Shown here one piece after another: positions 1-6,374 of a stretch of DNA of 64,000 nucleotides. The translations under genes and the position numbers were made by a program. The DNA lies in assembly GCA_025360125.1 (NCBI GenBank), contig JANYCU010000035.1:1-64000 (forward strand), given 5' to 3'. This DNA comes from Armatimonadota bacterium (GTDB lineage Bacteria > Armatimonadota > Fimbriimonadia > Fimbriimonadales > Fimbriimonadaceae). The notes below the pieces were generated by a model. That model saw nothing but the letters and a program-made list of their open reading frames with translations, did no database searches and was not told where the DNA came from. Positions within the stretch are counted from its first letter, which is position 1. The number at the start of each line of letters is the position of its first letter.

Positions 1-156
1 GAAGGAACGATCGGCAGTGATCCACCATTGGCAAGCATCGATTCCATGGATGCCTTTTTGGGCATCGGAACCTGGAGCCGTGTAAAGGTCGAAGTCGAGA
101 ATTGCGTAAAGAAGGGTGCCTTGCACGAACTCGATTCTACACCCAATGTCGAATGA
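1..156 (+). CDS. C-terminal end of an unknown protein (partial)
   Basis: Frame 1 is open from the first base to a TGA at 154-156 and gives 51 residues ending in the residues STPNVE. The start lies outside the window. I recognise no family; a Trp-Ser-Arg followed by alternating hydrophobic residues suggests a beta-strand but no more. Nothing downstream continues the frame. It may be chance, but an open frame from the edge with balanced codon use makes a real 3' end more likely. The next 285 bases up to the following gene hold no convincing gene, only a small 5-bp hairpin near 350. Confidence 0.4.
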   Translation, partial: EGTIGSDPPLASIDSMDAFLGIGTWSRVKVEVENCVKKGALHELDSTPNVE

Positions 157-441
157 ATTGACGCGAACTTACCGAGGGTATTGCGGATGATGAATAGAAG
201 GCTTTCCCTAGCCTCCACAGCATGGGATTGGATATCTTGGAACAAGAATTGAAGCTACTAGCTTGTTCAAGGGCGGGCTGCGGAGGCAGCGGTTTTGGTC
301 AATTTCTGTCCATGCAACATCCTCCCAGATACCGAGCTAATTTGAACGAGCCCTTCAGGCTCAAAGAGTGAAGAGCCTGTTGGACTTTTCGGCGACGAAC
401 TCGGTTGGAACGAAATTGTATCTGTCCGTGTTACATGTTCA

Positions 442-807
442 ATGAAAAGGCGATCTATTATCTTCATTGCCGCTGGTTTTGTGATCGCCCTCAGTTGTTC
501 TTGGTTTGCCAAGCCAAGGTCGATCATGCAGGAACTCAGTTTGGCGGGAATTAAGCTGGATCGGGATGAAGTTATTGAGCGGGGATTCCTGACTCACTTC
601 TATGTGGCACCCTTTGCGAAAGACTCAGTCATCACCAATATTTTCAAGCAAGCCGGATTTGACGAAATGAGGAATCCATCTAAGGGCATACGCAAAGTCA
701 AGTATTTTGAAAAAGTGAATCGGGTTCTATTTTGGAAAGGTCATGAATATTTGACCATTGAGAAAAAGGCTGACCACCTTGAGATTGTAGTAGCCGAAAG
801 ACGTTAA
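442..807 (+). CDS. small membrane-anchored protein, W-x-AKP family, member 1
   Basis: A 121-residue protein of no family I recognise. Residues 5-20 form one hydrophobic segment, likely a signal anchor, followed directly by WFAKP and then a soluble domain of about 95 residues, presumably outside the cytoplasm. The segment, the aromatic-x-AKP motif and the overall length recur in two minus-strand genes nearby (859-1233 and 1896-2264), so the three look like a local paralogous family. Conservation is strong around the motif and weak in the C-terminal half, which fits divergence after duplication. The ATG at 442 places the membrane segment at the N terminus as in the paralogs. Confidence 0.6.
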   Translation: MKRRSIIFIAAGFVIALSCSWFAKPRSIMQELSLAGIKLDRDEVIERGFLTHFYVAPFAKDSVITNIFKQAGFDEMRNPSKGIRKVKYFEKVNRVLFWKGHEYLTIEKKADHLEIVVAERR

Positions 808-858
808 GCTCTATTGGTCATTGGCTACCCAATCTTTCCCACTCTCGCAGTTGGCGAA

Positions 859-1233
859 TTAAATTGGCGGCTCGATTTTGCAGATTGGGACTATGTTGCC
901 GTTATATCGGAAACAATTGACTTCGTGGTGGTGATGAAAGAAGATCATGAATGGTTCTTCTTTGGTAAACGTCCAGTAGTGATCGTCGATGCCTTGAACT
1001 TCTCGTACGGCGTAGCCTTGGTCTTTGAGCAGGGAGAGAAATTTGTCGAACTGTTGTGGTTCAAACGAGTAGTTTGCTGTCCCTGGGGGTTGCGATTCGA
1101 CATTGGGCTCGCGGACCAAGGTGATGTTCGCTTTCTTGAGTTTTTGGGCGAGCGTGGGAGGTTTGGCCAACCACACGCAGATGAAGGCGGTGAGAAACGG
1201 AACGACAAGAAGAAGGGTTGCGCGGCGCCTCAC
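859..1233 (-). CDS. small membrane-anchored protein, W-x-AKP family, member 2
   Basis: A 124-residue protein with a basic N terminus, a hydrophobic segment at about residues 6-20 and the motif WLAKP right after it, as in the genes at 442 and 1896. The rest is soluble and includes a run of four His near residue 100 that could bind metal but may be chance. It lies downstream of the PEP-CTERM gene (stop at 1230) on the same strand and overlaps its end by 4 bases, so the two are probably translated from one message. Function unknown. Confidence 0.6.
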   Translation of the reverse strand: MRRRATLLLVVPFLTAFICVWLAKPPTLAQKLKKANITLVREPNVESQPPGTANYSFEPQQFDKFLSLLKDQGYAVREVQGIDDHYWTFTKEEPFMIFFHHHHEVNCFRYNGNIVPICKIEPPI

Positions 1234-1856
1234 CGTTTTAGGATAACACGATTAAGTTTTCTTCGCCGTATCAGCGCCAATGCACCCAGCCCGAGGGTGA
1301 AGATGCTAGCGGGTTCAGGGACGGCGGTTGCGCTAATGCGGACAGCGGCGGAGCCATCGAACTGGACCCACGTGGCTCCGTCGTCGTGCGACATCAACAT
1401 CGGATAGGTGGTGAAATCGCTATTGGTGTACCAATAGCCGTCGGTTCGGACATCGACGGGTTCGCAGGATTGTCCCGCGTGCATGACGGGGTGGCTGACC
1501 GAATCAAAGGTGTAATCGATCTCATCGCGCTGCTCGAAGCCAGTAGTGTTGGTGAGGAGGAACGACTCTAAAAGATCGCCGGGGAGCCCGCCAATGTCGG
1601 TTCGAAGGCGGATAAACATTTGGTCGTTCAGGTCCTGGATGCTGAGGGGCAGTTCGATCGATGACAGGGCGAATTCACCCGGCGAAATGAACGGTAACGC
1701 AGGGGTCGATCCCCAGGCATGTCGGTTCTGGTACACCCCGTACTCGGCGGTGTTATTGATGCCGTTGCCCCACTGTCCGTAGGTATCGAGAATGATGTCG
1801 GCGTGTGCGGCGGTCGTAAGGCCGAGACAGATAACTAGAAAGTAAAAACGCCGCAT
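1230..1856 (-). CDS. PEP-CTERM sorting domain protein
   Basis: A 208-residue exported protein. It has an N-terminal signal peptide (residues 1-19, ending in AHA before ADI) and a C-terminal PEP-CTERM tail: the motif VPEPAS, a hydrophobic helix of about 13 residues, then a basic cluster LIRRRK. Such tails are processed by an exosortase/archaeosortase-type enzyme during export to the surface or matrix. The tail continues some 9 residues past the RRRK cluster, a little longer than usual. The middle is Gly/Asp/Thr-rich and probably a beta-sandwich; I recognise no catalytic motif. No exosortase gene lies in this window. A 4-base overlap links it to the downstream gene at 859-1233. Confidence 0.8.
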   Translation of the reverse strand: MRRFYFLVICLGLTTAAHADIILDTYGQWGNGINNTAEYGVYQNRHAWGSTPALPFISPGEFALSSIELPLSIQDLNDQMFIRLRTDIGGLPGDLLESFLLTNTTGFEQRDEIDYTFDSVSHPVMHAGQSCEPVDVRTDGYWYTNSDFTTYPMLMSHDDGATWVQFDGSAAVRISATAVPEPASIFTLGLGALALIRRRKLNRVILKR

Positions 1857-1895
1857 GGAATTCCTATGTTATCACGTTATTGGGCACGATTGTGA

Positions 1896-2264
1896 CTATC
1901 TCAGGTCAGGTAAGAACACGACCTCGGAGGCTTTCTCGGGAGAAAAGAATACTTGCTGGTGCGACTGGGGCGGGAAGAATCGATAAGGTCGTTCGTACCA
2001 GAGTAGGTTTGAATCGGGGATTTTTTCGAACTTCAGTTCTTGTAATCGCGTGATGAGTTGGGCTCGTTCCTTGGCCGAAACGAGATAGTAGCCAGCGGTT
2101 GAATCAAGAGGCAACGAATCGTCGATCTTGACGGTCGATTTGAAGTGGAATCCTTCGCCGGCCAATTGGCTGCCGAGAGGCTTCGGTTTGGCGATCCAGG
2201 CGCCAACGACGAGCGCAATGAAGACGACAAAAACCACCCGAAACCATTTATTGGCCAGCACCAA
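1896..2264 (-). CDS. small membrane-anchored protein, W-x-AKP family, member 3
   Basis: A 122-residue protein with a transmembrane segment at about residues 8-24, followed by WIAKPKPL and a soluble domain. It matches the genes at 442 and 859 in length, topology and the aromatic-x-AKP motif. After the motif all three share a short amphipathic stretch ending in Leu, then diverge. It is separated from the PEP-CTERM gene by 39 bases and reads in the same direction, so it may head the minus-strand group 2264 to 859. Role unknown. Confidence 0.6.
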   Translation of the reverse strand: MVLANKWFRVVFVVFIALVVGAWIAKPKPLGSQLAGEGFHFKSTVKIDDSLPLDSTAGYYLVSAKERAQLITRLQELKFEKIPDSNLLWYERPYRFFPPQSHQQVFFSPEKASEVVFLPDLR

Positions 2265-2390
2265 TTGTCAGAATAACACGAACGGGCTTGGAAATAGAAT
2301 TCGAAGTTCAATTGAGATTTTTCGCAATTGTCTCGTTGGTGAAACCCAAACTGCTCGATGACGTGTATCACTATCAAAGAGCAATTATCC

Positions 2391-2984
2391 ATGACTCCTT
2401 TGCCGTTCGTTTGGCCATACGCGCTCATCTTTTGGGTGATTTTCATTTACTTCTACTCGACCGAGTCGAAGATCGTCAATCGGGCTAAAGTTGCGGTTAA
2501 GAAAGCGGGATCACTCGATGGTGGCTCGTTGCAAGTCATCATGATTGGAGGCGGAGTTGGCAGCCTCATCGGTTTCTGGATCGCTTGGTTCGCGCCATTG
2601 AGGTTCCCTGCGGCGACTGCGGTGTTGTGCTTCGTGGTTGGAACCGTCGTCCTGGTGGCGGGCTGTCTGCTTCGACGTCATTGCTTTCGGGTTTTGGGGA
2701 GTTCTTTCACGGGCGACGTCCGCGTACCCGAACAACGCAAGGTCATAGCCGAGGGAGCGTATCAGGTTTTGCGGCATCCGTCTTACACGGGCGGAATCCT
2801 CATGAACCTCGGGATCGGGCTTGCGCTGGGAAGTTGGGGAAGCGTCCTCGTGCTCACACTCTCCGCTTTTGCCGCCTATTGCTACCGGATCAAGGTCGAG
2901 GAGCGGGTCTTGGCCGAGGGCCTCGGCGAGCCATATCGAGAGTTTATGAGGACGCGGAAGCGGTTGATTCCGTTTGTTTTTTGA
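2391..2984 (+). CDS. isoprenylcysteine carboxyl methyltransferase (ICMT) family membrane protein
   Basis: A 197-residue multi-pass membrane protein of the ICMT/PEMT-like methyltransferase family, which transfers a methyl group from S-adenosylmethionine at the membrane. The family signature lies in the C-terminal half: YQVLRHPSYTG (SAM-binding RHPxYxG), then a membrane pair, then EERVLAEGLGEPYREF and a basic end. Four or five hydrophobic segments precede and interrupt this. The open frame reaches 11 codons further upstream, but the ATG at 2391 puts a membrane helix directly at the N terminus and is preferred. The substrate cannot be told; in bacteria many such proteins are of unknown specificity. 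Confidence 0.75.
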   Translation: MTPLPFVWPYALIFWVIFIYFYSTESKIVNRAKVAVKKAGSLDGGSLQVIMIGGGVGSLIGFWIAWFAPLRFPAATAVLCFVVGTVVLVAGCLLRRHCFRVLGSSFTGDVRVPEQRKVIAEGAYQVLRHPSYTGGILMNLGIGLALGSWGSVLVLTLSAFAAYCYRIKVEERVLAEGLGEPYREFMRTRKRLIPFVF

Positions 2985-3030
2985 GGGGTTTACTTCGGTC
3001 CTTCAGACCTATTGAATGGTGCTGGACCGA

Positions 3031-3074
3031 CCCAGCCCGTTGGGCTGGGCTGACATACTTCCTGCCCTTCGGGC
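3031..3074. terminator. two GC-rich hairpins downstream of the ICMT gene
   Basis: An 8-bp perfect inverted repeat (3031-3038 with 3042-3049, loop 3 bases) is followed by a 4-bp GC hairpin at 3064-3074 ending in TTTA. The position 47 bases after the methyltransferase stop fits a terminator region, though the T-run is short. Confidence 0.4.
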
Positions 3075-3124
3075 TTTAGTTTGAACGTTGCTAATACCAA
3101 CGAAGGGCGTAGTATGAAAAAGTG

Positions 3125-3362
3125 ATGACTAAGATTTCGGCATCAGACAAGGCGTATGGTCGGGCTGTAGGTTACGGCTTCCTAATGACGCTAGCGTTCT
3201 TTGTTCCCCCCTTGTTTCGCGCCATCCGTACCGATCACTTTTATTTCCGATAGTGTCAGTTTCATCGCCGCGTATACCATGGTCGGCTGCCTGGGCATGA
3301 ATGCGCAATACGCCAAGGTGATTCGCGAGGATCGGAGCGACAACACCATCCCGAATATCTAG
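3125..3362 (+). pseudogene. frameshifted two-helix membrane protein
   Basis: From ATG 3125 one frame encodes 42 residues with a hydrophobic segment and stops at 3251-3253. The frame shifted by one base continues with a second hydrophobic segment and a charged tail ending at TAG 3360-3362. Joined, they give about 78 residues with two membrane helices. The switch falls around 3240-3250. This could be a real frameshift mutation or a sequencing error. The tail overlaps the 3' end of the convergent gene at 3359. No family recognised. Confidence 0.4.
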
Positions 3363-3826
3363 GATTCGACTGTCTTCAATTTGCGTCGATAATGCTGCAT
3401 TTGTGCAAGTGCGATCATTGGGCTAACTGAAAAAATCATGGCCAATGCAGGAAACACATTCGTGTCCCGAAGGATCGACGGATTGACAGGAATTGTCCAC
3501 ATGTACCACAGAAACAGGCTGACAATCGCGGTATCACCATGGACGCGGAACCCGGTTTGGAGAAGGCTCTTTCGGATCGAAACAATGCACCAAGCAAGAA
3601 TCGCTGTGTCGAAAACGCAGCCAACAATCACATAGAGTGACGGTACATGGTGAAGGACAAGCTGTCTTATACTCAGAAGCGCAAAGATCAGAGGCTGAAC
3701 GAGCATGAAAGCCGCGAATCCCTTCTGCCAGCGAGTCCTGGCTAGTTGTGGATCTGGGTGCATCAGGTCGCGAAACGACTCGGGCTTTTCGGTCAATGGG
3801 GATTGATCCATGTGGCTCTCGTTCAT
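3359..3826 (-). CDS. four-helix membrane protein of unknown function
   Basis: The protein has a hydrophilic N-terminal stretch with a tandem of acidic and Pro residues, then four transmembrane segments (about residues 40-58, 63-85, 98-116 and 127-145 from this start) and a basic tail. The open frame extends 27 codons upstream to 3907, but that part is Arg-rich and unlike the rest; I take ATG 3826. An in-frame ATG at 3812, with a GAGAG stretch ahead of it, is another possibility. No family recognised. Confidence 0.5.
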   Translation of the reverse strand: MNESHMDQSPLTEKPESFRDLMHPDPQLARTRWQKGFAAFMLVQPLIFALLSIRQLVLHHVPSLYVIVGCVFDTAILAWCIVSIRKSLLQTGFRVHGDTAIVSLFLWYMWTIPVNPSILRDTNVFPALAMIFSVSPMIALAQMQHYRRKLKTVES

Positions 3827-3935
3827 TGTAGCGGAAATCGACTCCCGTGTGGCGACTAACGAGAGATGGCTACGTGCCCTTCTTTGAGGCTCCGTATCAT
3901 CTCCCAAAGAACAGGCGGGAAGGGGCTAATCGCTC

Positions 3936-4523
3936 CTATAAATTTTTCAGCGGGTGGCCTTTGGGCTTTCCACAGCACTTGGTGTACTGTTTCGCGCTTC
4001 CGCATGGGCAGCGCTCCCAATTAGCGACGTCGCGAGTCATGATTCGCTGGCAAGCGAGGTCCATTTTCTTTTGTTCTGCTTCGGGAACTGCGTCGTCGGA
4101 GCCGTACTGCTTGCGCAGACGGTCTCGCCATTCGCCCGCTCGGAAGACGGCTCGAGCTACGGATGTGTCTGAGAGGCATTGGCGCTTGTTTGCGACGGGG
4201 CCTCCGTCCTTCCAAATTCCGGCGTCCTCGAGGAACATAACTTGGGGATATTTGTCTTCGCGCGGAGTGATGTCGATGAGTTCGCCTTTGGGCGACTTCC
4301 AGACGGCGCAGGCTTCGCCTTCGACGAGCACTCCGTCTTGGTACCAGATGGCCCAGCCTTCGAGGCATTCGCCACCGTCTTTTTTGACTTTCGCGTCGAC
4401 ATTCGCCTTCCACGTGTAGAGCTCCGCGCCTTCGTCGGGAATGAGGTCAATAATCACGGCCTCGGTGTTCGGATTCAATCGGCGGCAGAAATCTTTGACG
4501 ATTTCTTCTTGGATTTTGCTCAT
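3936..4523 (-). CDS. SEC-C motif protein
   Basis: A 195-residue cytoplasmic protein ending in a SEC-C zinc-binding motif, CPCGSAKQYTKCCGK, followed by a basic tail. The motif (CxCxS...CC/H) is found at the C terminus of SecA, where it binds zinc, and in many stand-alone proteins of unknown role. The first 150 residues are acidic and rich in Trp, Asp and Glu, with no catalytic signature I recognise. The start MSKIQEEIV is unambiguous in this frame. It is transcribed alone, divergent from the small gene at 4639. Confidence 0.7.
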   Translation of the reverse strand: MSKIQEEIVKDFCRRLNPNTEAVIIDLIPDEGAELYTWKANVDAKVKKDGGECLEGWAIWYQDGVLVEGEACAVWKSPKGELIDITPREDKYPQVMFLEDAGIWKDGGPVANKRQCLSDTSVARAVFRAGEWRDRLRKQYGSDDAVPEAEQKKMDLACQRIMTRDVANWERCPCGSAKQYTKCCGKPKGHPLKNL

Positions 4524-4638
4524 GCGACCTATGATGACAGATCAAAGAAGTTTGCAGTTTGCAGTTGACCGTTTGCAGAAAAGTCAATTGAGAAATTGGC
4601 CCTTTTTTCGGTAACCGGTACACTAGGGTAAGGAACCC

Positions 4639-4797
4639 ATGCAAAAGAACGATAAAGCGAGCATTAAGAAGCGACTAGAGGCATTAAAGGGCCCGAAGCT
4701 TTACATCGAAAAGGGCCCAGTCTCGGGTGGAAAGAAACAAGCCGCCAAGCTGATGGACGGCGCCTGTTGCGGCGTCGGTTTTAAGCAGTCTAACTAG
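4639..4797 (+). CDS. small basic protein, 52 residues
   Basis: An ATG at 4639 with an AAGGA ribosome-binding site 5 bases upstream opens 52 codons to TAG 4795. The product is Lys-rich with a Cys-Cys pair near the C terminus (DGACCGVG). It is followed after 18 bases by another small gene on the same strand. No homologous family recognised; the clear ribosome-binding site is the main support. Confidence 0.5.
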   Translation: MQKNDKASIKKRLEALKGPKLYIEKGPVSGGKKQAAKLMDGACCGVGFKQSN

Positions 4798-4815
4798 GCT
4801 CTTTTTTCATACGAG

Positions 4816-5070
4816 ATGTCGCGATCTAGTCGAACCACTGCCCTTGGCTGTCTCGGAGCTTTCCTACTCGTCTTAGGAGTGTGTTCGATCTGTGGTGGAG
4901 GGATTCAGGGGTTTGGGGATCGGATGCCCAATCCGCCACCAAAAATCCAAGCTCAATTTGAGGAAACCAATCGCCGCATCGATTTGATGTTTCTCGGAGG
5001 CATGGCTTTTGCCTTTAGCGGAGCAATTTGTGTTGCGATCGCGGTGACTCGAAGTCAAAAGCGAGACTAA
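4816..5070 (+). CDS. small two-helix membrane protein
   Basis: An 84-residue protein with hydrophobic segments at about residues 8-30 and 57-76 and a short Pro-rich, Gln-rich loop between them. The hairpin topology and small size suggest an inner-membrane protein. It follows the 52-residue gene by 18 bases and converges on the Fe-S gene at 5067, overlapping its stop by 4 bases. Function unknown. Confidence 0.5.
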   Translation: MSRSSRTTALGCLGAFLLVLGVCSICGGGIQGFGDRMPNPPPKIQAQFEETNRRIDLMFLGGMAFAFSGAICVAIAVTRSQKRD

Positions 5071-5288
5071 TTTTTTCGAGTTGTGGTCAGTGCTCCGGAG
5101 GGGCATTTTGCCACCTGCGCTTCGATCTCGTCGGCGGTTGCTCCATTAACGTTTATCCACGGGTGCTGGTTCAGGTTGAACACTCCAGGCAAACCTAAGA
5201 CGCAAATCCCGCTATGGGCACATTTTGAATTGTCCCAATGTACGATTATCTCGTCCGATTCATAGTCTCGTTTGACATTGCGATCCAT
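5067..5288 (-). CDS. small iron-sulfur protein, YjdI-like divergent 4Fe-4S domain
   Basis: A 73-residue protein matching the divergent mono-cluster domain seen in E. coli YjdI: KCAHSGIC near residue 22, GLPGVFN, a PWI segment and CPSGAL near residue 61. Only three Cys are visible, so the fourth cluster ligand would be another residue (the His in CAHSG is a candidate). Such proteins are thought to bind an Fe-S cluster in the cytoplasm; their partner is not known. It stands alone on its strand. Confidence 0.75.
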   Translation of the reverse strand: MDRNVKRDYESDEIIVHWDNSKCAHSGICVLGLPGVFNLNQHPWINVNGATADEIEAQVAKCPSGALTTTRKN

Positions 5289-5354
5289 ATCTCATTGTAA
5301 CATTTCGTATCCGAGGCTCCAAATCAGCGCCGGAAAACGTACAATACTGTATCC

Positions 5355-6374
5355 ATGCATGACCTCGACCCGCGAAAGCAGCGCCTTTTGCGAGCCATCG
5401 TAATCGAATATGTGACTGGCATGGAGCCAGTTGCGTCGGACATGCTTGTTCAAAAATACGACCTCGGGGTCAAATCAGCCACCGTTCGCAACGAACTCGC
5501 CGAGATGTCTGAGTTGGGTTACCTGGAACAGCCGCACACTTCGGCGGGGCGAATCCCCAGCGACTCGGGTTACCGATTTTACGTTGACAAACTGATTGTT
5601 GAGAAGGCGATTAACCTCGGTCAACAAAAGGCCCTTAAAGACGCGAGCGAAGACACCGAAGCATTGCAGGACCTCCTGCGGGACACCATTAAAGTGCTCA
5701 GCCGAGCCACGAACCAACTCGGAGTAGCAACTACTACGAAGGATTCGAGTATCACCGTGCGCACCGCCTTGGTTTCGGCGATGAGTCCGACTCAGGCACT
5801 CTTGGTTGTTGCCCTGAGTAACGGGCACATCGAGAATCGGCTGATCGAATGCCCCAAGAACCTCACCCTCGAAGATCTCGGCGCAACCAACGAATCCCTA
5901 CGCCTGCACGTGGTCGGTAAAGACCTTAAATCTCTTACCAAGTCAAAGCCAGTTGCGGCCGAGAACCCCGTGCGCGACAAGCTTTTGGCCCTCGTGTGGG
6001 TTCAATTACGAACTATCGCCAAGCTCTTAACCCGCGGCAAGCTCATCACCGAAGGTGAAGAATTTTTGTTCTCAAAACCCGAGTTTCAGCGCGACGCCGG
6101 AGCCCTGGCTGAGCTTTTTCGACAACTCGACGAGACGGATGTTCTGTACGACGCAGTGTCGCCGAAGGCCGAGGTTGTCACTATCGGCAAAGAAAACCGA
6201 TCCGAGCAATTGCACCGCTTTAGCGTTGTTCGCAAGGGCTATTACATCGGCGGTCAAGAAGTTGGCGTCGTCGCCATCGTCGGCCCTACCCGAATGGACT
6301 ACGACGGCAGCATCCCCCTGGTGAACTTCACCGCGGATGCGCTCAGTCGTAGTCTCACTCGGTTCTTTGGTTAG
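5355..6374 (+). CDS. hrcA: heat-inducible transcription repressor HrcA
   Basis: A 339-residue protein, the usual HrcA length. The N terminus is the winged-helix DNA-binding domain with the family signatures VKSATVRNELAEM and GYLEQPHTSAGRIPSDSGYRFYV. The rest is the GAF-like dimerisation and regulatory region ending in SLTRFFG. HrcA binds CIRCE operators in front of groESL and dnaK operons and is stabilised by GroEL. No CIRCE inverted repeat is visible directly upstream, and none of the usual neighbours (grpE, dnaK, dnaJ) follow, so here the regulator stands apart. A TACAAT -10-like box sits about 10 bases ahead of the ATG. Confidence 0.93.
   Translation: MHDLDPRKQRLLRAIVIEYVTGMEPVASDMLVQKYDLGVKSATVRNELAEMSELGYLEQPHTSAGRIPSDSGYRFYVDKLIVEKAINLGQQKALKDASEDTEALQDLLRDTIKVLSRATNQLGVATTTKDSSITVRTALVSAMSPTQALLVVALSNGHIENRLIECPKNLTLEDLGATNESLRLHVVGKDLKSLTKSKPVAAENPVRDKLLALVWVQLRTIAKLLTRGKLITEGEEFLFSKPEFQRDAGALAELFRQLDETDVLYDAVSPKAEVVTIGKENRSEQLHRFSVVRKGYYIGGQEVGVVAIVGPTRMDYDGSIPLVNFTADALSRSLTRFFG

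Noticed and set aside
814-1407. 197-residue plus-strand frame
   Set aside because: It is the antisense of the W-x-AKP gene at 859 and the end of the PEP-CTERM gene; composition is that of a shadow frame.
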